Source of the DNA: Nitrososphaerota archaeon
Lineage (GTDB): Archaea; Thermoproteota; Nitrososphaeria; Nitrososphaerales; UBA57
Assembly: GCA_022572285.1 (NCBI GenBank)
Contig: JACZWF010000005.1
Location: 10,031-17,503, forward strand
Length of the DNA: 7,473 nt
Direction of reading: 5' to 3'
Below, in pieces: positions 1-6,857 of the stretch. The position numbers and the translations under genes were made by a program. The notes beneath the pieces are model-generated. The model was not told the origin of the DNA. It did not search any database and saw only the letters and a program-made list of their open reading frames with translations. The stretch's first letter is position 1, and every line of letters starts with the position of its first letter.

Positions 1-425
1 TTGACGTCCTCTCAATCAGAGCCATTATCAAACATATCAAAAATCTAGCTCGCCAAGGAAAGACCATCATTTTCAGCGCTCATAATATGGCTCAAGTTGA
101 GAACGTGTGTGATAGAATTGCGATTCTCAATAATGGCAAACTAATTGCGTTGGCTACAATGGATGAACTTCTCTCGAAGTACGGATCGAAGAAATATCTT
201 ATAGATTTTGATTCCGCTGAGAATCAAGATGTCCCTGCGAACTTGCATGCCAAAAGGAATCAGGAAGGAGGGTATTCTGTGCAGTACGAAAATGTCGATG
301 AGACTAATACCCTTCTTCAATGGATTGGAAGGACTGGTGGCAGAACTCTCTCGATAACCACAAAATCAGATACACTCGAAGACATCTTCTTGGGACTAGT
401 TGATGGGTCTCATGCTATCGAGTAG
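1..425 (+). CDS. ABC-2 type exporter ATPase, C-terminal part (5' end outside window)
   Basis: This is the 3' part of an ABC transporter nucleotide-binding subunit; the frame is open from base 3, so the gene begins upstream. What remains starts in the D-loop (Asp-Val-Leu-Ser-Ile-Arg, normally preceded by Leu), followed by a helix and the strand TIIFSAH, which carries the H-loop histidine (bases 81-83) that contacts the ATP gamma-phosphate. Next comes the typical stretch DRIAILNNGKLIALATMDEL. The Walker A, Q-loop and signature motif lie outside the window. The C-terminal accessory region ends in TLEDIFLGLVDG, like the S/TLED-V/I-F tail of DrrA/CcmA/NatA-type exporter ATPases. It would act at the cytoplasmic membrane, driving the two permeases encoded directly downstream. 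Family assignment is firm; the substrate is unknown. The ATG at base 87 is internal, not the start. Confidence 0.93.
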   Translation, partial: DVLSIRAIIKHIKNLARQGKTIIFSAHNMAQVENVCDRIAILNNGKLIALATMDELLSKYGSKKYLIDFDSAENQDVPANLHAKRNQEGGYSVQYENVDETNTLLQWIGRTGGRTLSITTKSDTLEDIFLGLVDGSHAIE

Positions 426-2220
426 ACGGATCCTTCACCTAAGCAAATGGGAGGTATTGAGGGCATGGAGAAAAACCTCGCCGAAATCCCTCTTGGTTGG
501 TGTTCTACTTACTGTCTTGATTATGGCCTTTGTGGCGGTTACTCCAACTTCTGGTATTCAGGTTACAAATGGACTCTACGTTGTGGGGGTGATTGTTGGA
601 GACTATAATGAGATGTTGGATAGTGAGACAAGATTCTCAACCTACTCGTTCACTGACCGCCCAACGGCCCTTGCCAAGCTATCCTCAGGCCAGCTGGACT
701 TGGTAATTGGTAGAGGGGTGGTATATTTTGACAGCCAGAATGAGAAATCCATAGCAGCCACGACGGTTTTTGAAGAAGTCTGGAGGGAGAACAGGGAAGC
801 AGTCCTTAGGCAACAGCGTGATTTGAATCCAGATCAGGCAAATATGATCTTCCCAATACTGGTCAGTGTTTCATACAGCGAAGTTGAGAGGCAGCTAGTT
901 GCGCCTAACGAGGCAATAATAATCGACCTGGGGATTCAACCAGTTGAATTTCCAGTTGAACAACCTATAGATGGGCAGTTAGATCCATCTCCTCCGATCT
1001 CCGCCTCCCTAATTCCGATAGACTCTCAAGTTGGGGTAGATGTACTCACGACACCATCTCAGCTCGCTCCTCCCCTCCCATTCGTGTCAACCATTGTAGC
1101 TGTTTCACTTCTCGCACCCACTTTCTTCCTCTCCCAAATGTACGGTAATGGTATGATGAGTGAAAAAACTGGAGCCAAGGGAAGAATGCTGCTAGCTACT
1201 CCGTTGAGAAGATTCGAAATTGTCGCAGGGAAGACTCTACCTTACTTAATCATCGCAGTCTTAGGGACATTCGCAATCACGCAGTTACAGAGTTTTTTCA
1301 TCGAAGGAAGCAGCAAGATTGGAGTTCTCCAAGGAGGAATTATGGTGCTCCTGTTACTACCTGCCACATTGATGTTCTTTGCTGTGTCGCTCACTTCGGT
1401 AATGCTCTCAAGGGGTTTCAAAGAGGCAACAGTCATATCTGTCTTCCTTAGCACATTCCTATCGCTATATCTTATTGCACCTTCAGCACTTCCACTGACC
1501 TTCCCCGTCTCGTTGGTGTCCCCCGTGACAGGGCTCATGCAGATCACTGAAGGCGGAGTACTAACAATCGAGGATTTTCTCAGGTTTACAATCCCATTTT
1601 CGATTCTCTCCCTCTCCATTTTTGCGGTCGCAGGTTCTCTAATCTCAGAGGAGTCTTTCTTTGTGCAAAAGAGATTGATACCTAAGATCGTAGACGGTCT
1701 GGAGCTTCTAATATCAAGAGAGTCAATCCTCATTCCGCTAGGTTTTGCATCGGTCTTCTTCGCATTCTCGGTTCAGCTAATGTTGGTCACTCTTGGTATA
1801 TTCTTCCGTGGTTTAGGAGGATTTCTATTCATTATTCTTGCCTCTGCCTTAGTGACAGAGACACTGAAATCAGTGGGATTGTATGCCCTTGTCCTGAGGG
1901 GAAGAGTTAGAAGAGATATTCGTTCTGTCATTAAACTGACTTTCTTTTCTGCCGGTGGTTTCTATGTTGGGGAGAAGGTATTCCTGCTCTTACTCGCTGC
2001 ATCATTCCTTCCGCTTCTCAGCCTTTATTCTGAGACCAGTCGAATCGGTTTTCTACTCCTTCCATTTTTGTTACATATGGCAACTTCTGGCCTTCTCTCT
2101 TCAGGATTAATATATGGGGGGCCGAGATTCTATCCACTATTCATTCTTCTTTCATCACTGCTGCACATCGCGTTTGTCATTTACATAATTCGTCTCATGA
2201 TTAGCCTTCTGGGGTTATAA
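403..2220 (+). CDS. ABC-2 family permease with C-terminal PrsW-like membrane protease domain
   Basis: Membrane subunit of the exporter, numbered from the ATG at 403 (605 aa). TTG at 400 and ATG at 412 are alternatives; no clear Shine-Dalgarno sequence decides. It overlaps the ATPase gene by about 23 nt, implying coupled expression. There is one membrane segment at about 29-48, an external domain at about 50-220, and a membrane segment at 222-246. A cytoplasmic loop with LLATPLRRFEIVAGK (263-277) is the usual ABC-2 coupling motif, and further helices follow to about 414. ABC-2 permeases commonly end near here. Residues about 440-605 form an extra multi-pass block with spaced motifs TETLK (E486, K489), GGFYVGEK (E524), LLHMATSG (H558, T561) and a late LLHIAF (H588). 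These match in order the EExxK, GFxxxE, HxxxT and terminal His motifs of PrsW/CPBP-type intramembrane proteases. The permease call is strong; the protease-like domain is inferred from motifs only. Confidence 0.85.
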   Translation: MGLMLSSRRILHLSKWEVLRAWRKTSPKSLLVGVLLTVLIMAFVAVTPTSGIQVTNGLYVVGVIVGDYNEMLDSETRFSTYSFTDRPTALAKLSSGQLDLVIGRGVVYFDSQNEKSIAATTVFEEVWRENREAVLRQQRDLNPDQANMIFPILVSVSYSEVERQLVAPNEAIIIDLGIQPVEFPVEQPIDGQLDPSPPISASLIPIDSQVGVDVLTTPSQLAPPLPFVSTIVAVSLLAPTFFLSQMYGNGMMSEKTGAKGRMLLATPLRRFEIVAGKTLPYLIIAVLGTFAITQLQSFFIEGSSKIGVLQGGIMVLLLLPATLMFFAVSLTSVMLSRGFKEATVISVFLSTFLSLYLIAPSALPLTFPVSLVSPVTGLMQITEGGVLTIEDFLRFTIPFSILSLSIFAVAGSLISEESFFVQKRLIPKIVDGLELLISRESILIPLGFASVFFAFSVQLMLVTLGIFFRGLGGFLFIILASALVTETLKSVGLYALVLRGRVRRDIRSVIKLTFFSAGGFYVGEKVFLLLLAASFLPLLSLYSETSRIGFLLLPFLLHMATSGLLSSGLIYGGPRFYPLFILLSSLLHIAFVIYIIRLMISLLGL

Positions 2221-2223
2221 AAA

Positions 2224-3360
2224 ATGGTAACATTTAGAGCTTCACTGAGGTTCCTTGTTCTTATTAGAAAGGAAATTGTTTCACTCTCGAAGGAAAAAAC
2301 CCTTCCATTTACTATCGTAATTCAGCTCCTGACAGTACTCCTCTCAGTTTCATTGGCGTCAAGCTTCGCATTCTCAGCGGGTGGAGGAGAGTTGGAGACT
2401 GGATCCATGAGGGTGGTAATACAGGGGCAAGGTGAGAGCACTACGACCCTTGCTAACTCCCTGTCAGATAGGGGGCTTTACGTTCTTAGGGTAAATACAG
2501 TCGAGGAGGCGAATGAACTCATAGCAAATTCCAGAATCGACCTAGATATTCGAGTTATCGGCGGTGACCTTGGCGGGAGCGATCCAATCTTCGTAAGTCT
2601 CAGGATGAGAGATTCTCCAATTGCGTCAACATTAATCCGGTTATCAAAGGAATCACTGGAAGATCTCCAACGTGTTGCTAGACAACAAAGACTGGATACT
2701 GTTAATCTTAAAGGAGAAAATGTGCTTGCAAGCTTTGAGAGCAAACCACTTAATGGAGAACAGGCCGCAAGCCCAGTGGCAAGCTTCTATGCCTTTGAGA
2801 CTACATATGCGATAATGATCCCGCTTATCTTCTCTCTTCCAGCGCTAATTTCAGGAGGTTTAGCGATGGATTCGCTAACTCAGGAGAGAGAGCGAAGGAC
2901 TCTCGGCGTCCTATTAGTAACACCAGTAACTCGATTCGATATCTATTCCAGCAAGCTCTTGTTCTACACGATCCTAGGAATCACTCAGATTGTAGTGTGG
3001 ATGCTGATACTTCAGGTCATGGGGATTAGTATTGAGAATACCACAAACATCCTAGTTCTTGGATCGCTAATGATTGTAATGTTTGTACTACTTGGAGGCG
3101 TAATTTCCGCAAGGTTCAAGACTAAGACTTTGACACAACTGGCATATTCAGTTGTAGCGACCCTACTCACAATGAGCTGGTTTGCCCTGCGAGGTTCACC
3201 AATTAACATGATGGTTAAACTGGCTGCTGGAACAACAAGTGCCTTGGAATTCGACTCATTTTCATCTATTTTATTTCTCGCAGCGATACCTTTGTTGTGC
3301 ATGATCTTCCTAAAGGAGGTTCACCGTGAGAATGATATAGGCCTAGTTAACTCCGGCTGA
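2224..3360 (+). CDS. ABC-2 family permease subunit (NatB/DrrB-like plan)
   Basis: Second membrane subunit of the exporter, 378 aa. It starts at ATG 2224, three bases after the stop of the first permease, so it is surely co-transcribed with it; no convincing Shine-Dalgarno sequence is seen. Topology by eye: membrane helix at 28-50, external soluble domain at about 51-190, helix at 193-215, then the cytoplasmic loop DSLTQERERRTLGVLLVTP (216-234) followed by VTRFDIYSSKLL, then helices near 245-268, 276-296, 304-322 and 346-363. The E-R-E-R-x-T-L-x-x-L-L-x-T-P-V-x-R pattern is the hallmark of ABC-2/NatB-type export permeases and couples to the ATPase. Length and plan are normal for the family, with no extra C-terminal block, unlike its partner. 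It probably forms a heterodimeric channel with the 403-2220 product. The substrate cannot be read from the sequence. Confidence 0.9.
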   Translation: MVTFRASLRFLVLIRKEIVSLSKEKTLPFTIVIQLLTVLLSVSLASSFAFSAGGGELETGSMRVVIQGQGESTTTLANSLSDRGLYVLRVNTVEEANELIANSRIDLDIRVIGGDLGGSDPIFVSLRMRDSPIASTLIRLSKESLEDLQRVARQQRLDTVNLKGENVLASFESKPLNGEQAASPVASFYAFETTYAIMIPLIFSLPALISGGLAMDSLTQERERRTLGVLLVTPVTRFDIYSSKLLFYTILGITQIVVWMLILQVMGISIENTTNILVLGSLMIVMFVLLGGVISARFKTKTLTQLAYSVVATLLTMSWFALRGSPINMMVKLAAGTTSALEFDSFSSILFLAAIPLLCMIFLKEVHRENDIGLVNSG

Positions 3361-3384
3361 TCTCAAGATAGAGCAATAGAAATT

Positions 3385-4242
3385 CTAGGGATGATATGAA
3401 ACAAGAAGAAGAATTCCGGAATTGTCGGAGACAACTATGAGGAAATACCTTGTTTCATTAGGTGGAATCGGGTGTTGTGCTAGATGAAGGTCATAAATGC
3501 CCAATCCTTTGTAGACTACCTCCAAGAGGGGGGAAGCTTTCCAAACGCCGGGGGCACTTGAATTTAAATTATACACTGCAAAGTTATTTAGATTCAGATC
3601 GTTTACAGCTACTCCATTTAATCCGGTAACTTTCAATCTGATATTTGTCACGTTGTCGTTTGCCGCCCATTGCTCATCAAGATCATCTGAGTCAATTGTA
3701 GCCTCTAGTAGGAGTGAATGACGCGCTTTGAATCCCGTTAACCCGATTCTCGTAATGTTGAATGCAACATCAGCTGTAGCGGATGAGTTAGCAGTCTCTC
3801 CATTCCAAAAGTAATTAATTTTGATCGAAGGAGTGTTGATATCGATGGCCAAACCATATCCTGCCAAAGCAACCTTCGATACTTTGGCCCAGGAATCTAG
3901 AAACTCTATCGTAGCATTTCCTATTAGATTTTTATCTCCATACGTAGAATCAGCGAGTTGATCAGTAAGACTCATCTCATTGAATCTAGTAAAGAGTTCG
4001 GACTCGTTCGAGATCGCTGCACGTTTTCGAGTCGCGTCTCTCAATACGAATGCAAATGCGTTCTGATAGTCTGAGTTGACGGTCTCGACTACTTCCTTAT
4101 AGCTCTCGAATTTGACTCGTTGATTAATGTTGGAGGCGCTAAATATTTGAACAGAGAGGGTTAATATGACGAAAGCCATTGCCACTGCTGCGAGTATGAC
4201 AAACTGTCCCTTCTTCGCTCCCCTCTTTCGGAGGATTCTCAT
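3385..4242 (-). CDS. Type IV pilin-like secreted protein, last gene of pilin cluster
   Basis: Surface protein of 285 aa with an archaeal class III signal peptide. A basic leader (MRILRKRGAKKG) is followed by a probable prepilin-peptidase cut after Gly12, giving Gln at +1 and an uninterrupted hydrophobic helix (about 13-34). An alpha-helical neck with NAFAFVLRDATRK and then a beta-rich external region follow. Seven N-x-S/T sequons (N79, N109, N152, N162, N197, N227, N262) fit an N-glycosylated exported protein. The last about 110 residues look like an Ig-type beta-sandwich. The start is ATG 4242, which overlaps the previous stop by 4 nt (ATGA); a Shine-Dalgarno-like GGTGGT sits 8 nt upstream. 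The canonical Glu at +5 of archaellins/pilins is absent. The role as a pilin or minor pilin is inferred; no named family is recognised. Confidence 0.78.
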   Translation of the reverse strand: MRILRKRGAKKGQFVILAAVAMAFVILTLSVQIFSASNINQRVKFESYKEVVETVNSDYQNAFAFVLRDATRKRAAISNESELFTRFNEMSLTDQLADSTYGDKNLIGNATIEFLDSWAKVSKVALAGYGLAIDINTPSIKINYFWNGETANSSATADVAFNITRIGLTGFKARHSLLLEATIDSDDLDEQWAANDNVTNIRLKVTGLNGVAVNDLNLNNFAVYNLNSSAPGVWKASPLLEVVYKGLGIYDLHLAQHPIPPNETRYFLIVVSDNSGILLLVSYHP

Positions 4243-4727
4243 TGAGAGACACCACCTGCCGCTGCCACAATAATTCTAAGTACTAGAAATTGCCCATTCT
4301 TTGTAGTGTACGTAAGGGTTGATGATGAGATCTCGGGAGACCTCTGAAAGGCCTGGAGGGCCTCAGCAGCTTGAACGTTTGTGATTGGAGATGTATTGAG
4401 AGGAGTCAGCATAGCGCTTGGTCCATTTATTGTTGCATTGAAGATCGTCATGTTGAAGTAGGTGCCTGGAGGCATTAATCTCGTTATTGCAATCTTTATA
4501 CCATCTTCCCAATTTTCTTCGGTCGTTACTCGATCGAACGTGCCCCCTTGAACCATATGGTTGAGTACATTAAACGCTAGAATCTCCATATCGTCACTAG
4601 TCCGAATCGCTGGGTTGTTAGCAGGCTCCATTATGAAAATAGCAACCGAATACGTCGATGAGAGGATAACAGCTGCAAAGACCACTTCAAGTATTCTGAA
4701 CTGACCCGTGCGGGATCCATGAGTCAT
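4239..4727 (-). CDS. Small type IV pilin-like protein with class III signal peptide
   Basis: Predicted pilin or pseudopilin of 162 aa. The N-terminus MTHGSRTG is a short basic leader ending in Gly8. Gln9 would be +1 of the mature protein, and the helix QFRILEVVFAAVILSSTYSV begins there, with a Glu at +6, close to the conserved Glu used for subunit docking in pilins (+5). The rest is a short, probably beta-rich domain with sequons N92, N97 and N111, ending in a hydrophobic strand LVLRIIVAAAGG. The start at ATG 4727 overlaps the upstream stop by 4 nt and has a strong Shine-Dalgarno GGAGGT seven bases upstream. Its stop in turn overlaps the next start by 4 nt. This tight coupling suggests it acts with its neighbours as a subunit of one extracellular filament or filament tip. 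Membrane insertion and processing are inferred from the signal alone. Confidence 0.78.
   Translation of the reverse strand: MTHGSRTGQFRILEVVFAAVILSSTYSVAIFIMEPANNPAIRTSDDMEILAFNVLNHMVQGGTFDRVTTEENWEDGIKIAITRLMPPGTYFNMTIFNATINGPSAMLTPLNTSPITNVQAAEALQAFQRSPEISSSTLTYTTKNGQFLVLRIIVAAAGGVSQ
4251..4256 (-). promoter_or_regulatory. Shine-Dalgarno site of the 285-aa pilin-like gene
   Basis: On the minus strand GGTGGT lies eight bases before ATG 4242, within the end of the 162-aa gene. It supports this start and re-initiation at the ATGA overlap. Confidence 0.65.
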
Positions 4728-5818
4728 TCACTCAACCTCCAAATATGGAACTTAACCCGCATTGAAACACCTGCAACTTCGACCAATCTAATTAGAGTAT
4801 GGCGTGTTGAACCTGCTATGGGCCCTGTCTCGTACGTAGTCGGGAATGGCCTGAAGGCTGCAATCAGCTTCGTCTCCCCCTCGATATCTGTGATGAATGT
4901 TGCAAGGCTGATGTCTGGGTCAGCGTTAGAGAGAGGATAGATAACAAACGTCTTCCCTCCAGTGTCCAATTGATACGCAGAAATCGATGCTGAGGAGCTT
5001 TCGAACTCACCTATGTATGTCCTCTTACCAACGGTGTAAAGCGGTGATCTTGAGTTGCTTATCGTCTCCTCAAGGTCTGTGCCAATGGGATACTTTACAA
5101 CTATGTTATTCCCTATGAGAACAGCTTCAATCAGATTGCTTCCTCCTACAGTTCTAGTCTGGATATTATAGTAGTCAGAGAGGATAATGTAAGCAACACT
5201 ATCAAAATTATCGGCACCTGAAAAGTCGAGCACGGCGGTCCCGTTCCAGTCGGTTGAGGATGTTGCTATCTCAAACTCTTCTTCATTTGCTGAATTTAGC
5301 CTAATTAGAACTGCCGTAACATTAACGTTGGCAACCGGGATGGTCTCAGGAGTTGTTACCCGCGTCACGATGGTCTTGTTTAAGATGTGACTCGAGATCT
5401 GGAGGACAGGTTCGAACGAAAGGCTGAAACCGAATTCCTTCTCCAGTCCCATTATCTCAGCTGCCCTTTTCGGGGGAATATAGTACGGATTGTCTATAGT
5501 TGAAGTATTAATCAGCCTCTCGACCTTGCTCGGATCTAATCGGTAGAGAGTATTGAAGGTGAGCGAGCCGGCAAGGCCGAAGTCTCTTAAGCCGTCAGAC
5601 TGGCTTGAATTTATTGATAGGTCTGTCCCCCAGTCGTAAGGATCTCCAGGAGTTAGTAGCAATTTGTCCAGAATATTTCTTGCATTACCTTGAAGCTGGA
5701 GCGAACTAGTCTGTGATAGGTGAGCTAATGTAATAGGAAAGATGGTAGAGATGGAGGTGGAGACCATGAGCACAACGACAAGCCCTGAGAAGACATATTC
5801 GTATATGGGCTGTACCAT
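4724..5818 (-). CDS. Large pilin-like surface protein with probable Ig/carboxypeptidase-regulatory-like domain
   Basis: A 364-aa protein with one N-terminal membrane helix (about 8-30) and no K/R-G prepilin cleavage site, so it may stay membrane-anchored or be an unprocessed minor pilin. Residues 46-65 contain ARNILDKLLLTPGDPYDWG. The pattern L-L-x-T-P-G-x-P-x-D-W-G, followed by an F-G-L-A segment (80-83) and YRLDPSKVERL, recurs in archaeal pilin-like operon proteins. Residues about 155-215 (VANVNVTAVLIRL to VAYIILSDYY, with T-D-W-N-G-T-A near the middle) look like a small beta-sandwich of the carboxypeptidase-regulatory/Ig type. Sequons are at N70, N104, N147, N166 and N192. The start is ATG 5818: an in-frame TGA lies two codons upstream, and a G-rich GGGGGTGG lies about 11 nt before it. 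It probably forms a structural part of the same surface appendage as its neighbours. Confidence 0.75.
   Translation of the reverse strand: MVQPIYEYVFSGLVVVLMVSTSISTIFPITLAHLSQTSSLQLQGNARNILDKLLLTPGDPYDWGTDLSINSSQSDGLRDFGLAGSLTFNTLYRLDPSKVERLINTSTIDNPYYIPPKRAAEIMGLEKEFGFSLSFEPVLQISSHILNKTIVTRVTTPETIPVANVNVTAVLIRLNSANEEEFEIATSSTDWNGTAVLDFSGADNFDSVAYIILSDYYNIQTRTVGGSNLIEAVLIGNNIVVKYPIGTDLEETISNSRSPLYTVGKRTYIGEFESSSASISAYQLDTGGKTFVIYPLSNADPDISLATFITDIEGETKLIAAFRPFPTTYETGPIAGSTRHTLIRLVEVAGVSMRVKFHIWRLSE
4735..4740 (-). promoter_or_regulatory. Shine-Dalgarno site of the 162-aa pilin-like gene
   Basis: On the minus strand GGAGGT, extended by TGA, lies seven bases before ATG 4727. It matches the archaeal anti-SD complement well and confirms this start. 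The site lies inside the end of the 364-aa gene. Confidence 0.75.
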
Positions 5819-5829
5819 TCTTGATCATT

Positions 5830-5837
5830 CCACCCCC
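5830..5837 (-). promoter_or_regulatory. Probable Shine-Dalgarno site of the 364-aa gene
   Basis: The minus-strand G-rich run GGGGGTGG lies about 11 nt upstream of ATG 5818, slightly far but plausible. The in-frame TGA between this site and the ATG rules out a longer N-terminus. Confidence 0.5.
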
Positions 5838-5884
5838 AAGAGCAAATATGAAGATCTATGGGCCGTCAACTTCATGACGCTCCA

Positions 5885-6691
5885 TTAAAGAGTTGAGACT
5901 CTGACATAGGCAACAACAAGGTTGATAATTGTAGCCACATCGTCAGCCTCCCCAGCAAGGACAATTGTTTCTGTAATTCCAAAGGAAGTGACCTGTATGG
6001 AGACCTCATTACCATCGAACCGGAATGCCGTAGTTGTAACATTGATGTTTTCTACCCGCATCCGTATCGTCCCCGAGCCGAATGTTTCCCCCGGAAGTAA
6101 CTTGACGAAGGTTACCTCAAGCAGGTTAACCTTCTCATTGACACCCTGCTGAGTAAAGAGAAAGAAGCTACCGTGCCTAACAACTCTGGCTCTGGAATAA
6201 TCCAGGACGGTCCAAGCCCCACCTGACTGATTCACATAAACATGGCCAAGAGGCTCAGAAAACCCCTGGACTATTGGAGATCCCGTCCCTTTGAGATAGT
6301 TTAGTCCTGGGACGGTCACTAACCTCCCACCGAGAAATCGTAGATGGTTGAGGGACTGAGAATAAATTACCGTCTCGGTACTTCCATTGATTATTTTGAT
6401 CTCGATATCTCCGATATCTCTGACTAGATTCAATCCTCCAGCACGCGTGTGGATGACTGTGTGAGATGCTGACTGGGGCTTAAGGGATACGTCCTCGAAA
6501 CTCGTAGCAAACAAGAGGAATGCGCTTTTCGCTTGATCAAATTCGACTATCTGAGCTTGACTCTCGATCAATTGGGTGGATAGGAGTACTGCTCCAAAGA
6601 TAGCGGTCAGGATGGCGGAGCCGATTATGATGGAAGAAAGTGGAACGCTTACAGCTTTCTTCCATCTGCTCGATCCTACTCTCTTAGACAA
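5885..6691 (-). CDS. Archaeal type IV pilin-like protein, first gene of pilin cluster
   Basis: A 268-aa protein with a basic N-terminus (SKRVGSSRWKKAVS) leading into a hydrophobic helix at about 17-40 (PLSSIIIGSAILTAIFGAVL). A polar helix follows, with EFDQAKSAFLLFATSFEDV (50-68), then a beta-rich domain. The order basic-AVS, I-I-G-x-A-I-L helix, D-Q-A-x-x-A-x-x-x-F-A, then a G-G-L strand resembles pilin-like proteins of other archaea. A class III cut after a Gly is not obvious; processing near KKA is possible but unproven. Sequons are at N102, N154 and N217. The only usable start is TTG at 6691, because that frame holds no ATG upstream before a TGA. No Shine-Dalgarno is seen, unlike the three genes downstream. 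It leads the cluster, 66 nt before the 364-aa gene. A 5-bp hairpin (5889-5902) lies at its 3' end. Confidence 0.75.
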   Translation of the reverse strand: MSKRVGSSRWKKAVSVPLSSIIIGSAILTAIFGAVLLSTQLIESQAQIVEFDQAKSAFLLFATSFEDVSLKPQSASHTVIHTRAGGLNLVRDIGDIEIKIINGSTETVIYSQSLNHLRFLGGRLVTVPGLNYLKGTGSPIVQGFSEPLGHVYVNQSGGAWTVLDYSRARVVRHGSFFLFTQQGVNEKVNLLEVTFVKLLPGETFGSGTIRMRVENINVTTTAFRFDGNEVSIQVTSFGITETIVLAGEADDVATIINLVVAYVRVSTL

Positions 6692-6701
6692 TCTATAATC
6701 A

Positions 6702-6857
6702 TCAACTAAAAGATATCGAGCTGACCAGAACCGGAGTCATAATGGCAAAGACTAAGGTTAACAAGACAAGGACGAATGCATGCTTGACTATTAATATCGG
6801 ATGAGATAAACTTTTTGGGACTGAATTCTCTTTTTTGAGTGATTCAGGGGAATTTTG
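6702..6857 (-). pseudogene. Start-less membrane-helix reading frame, possible gene remnant
   Basis: A 51-codon open frame runs from after a TAG at 6858-6860 to a TGA at 6702-6704. It has no ATG, GTG or TTG before its single hydrophobic helix (HPILIVKHAFVLVLLTLVFA), and it ends 10 nt before the pilin start. A K-H-A-F-V-L helix followed by a short tail resembles the final helix of some TadC/FlaJ-type platform proteins, which often precede pilin genes; this is a loose resemblance from memory. It could be the broken end of such a gene, or chance. Together with the promoter and inverted repeat it accounts for most of the 275-nt space 6692-6966; nothing else is seen there. Confidence 0.25.
6803..6817 (-). 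promoter_or_regulatory. Candidate BRE/TATA promoter of the pilin operon
   Basis: On the minus strand the stretch reads CAAAAAGTTTATCTC: a purine-rich BRE-like AAAAAG directly followed by a TATA-like TTTATC. Transcription would start about 25 nt downstream, near 6782, leaving a leader of roughly 90 nt before the TTG start at 6691. The call is based on resemblance only; AT-rich DNA here makes chance matches likely. Confidence 0.35.

Noticed and set aside
87..425. ATPase reading frame starting at ATG 87
   Set aside because: The same frame is open to the window start and encodes the D-loop and H-loop histidine upstream of this Met, so it is an internal Met of a longer gene.
1242..1733. 163-codon minus-strand frame within the first permease
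   Set aside because: It lies wholly antisense to a well-supported ABC-2 membrane gene and shows no recognisable domain; it is a shadow frame.
2478..3302. Two minus-strand frames (2478-2744 and 3012-3302) within the second permease
   Set aside because: Both are antisense to conserved ABC-2 coding sequence and have serine/threonine-rich composition typical of shadow frames.
4719..4940. Plus-strand frame opposite the 364-aa gene
   Set aside because: Antisense to a gene with supported start, Shine-Dalgarno site and overlap with its neighbour; no motif in it.
5889..5902. 5-bp hairpin AGAGT-TGAG-ACTCT at the end of the 268-aa gene as a terminator
   Set aside because: The stem is short, no T run follows on the minus strand, and the next gene is likely in the same operon.
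5922..6152. Plus-strand frame opposite the 268-aa pilin-like gene
   Set aside because: Antisense to a better frame, with no domain or ribosome binding site.
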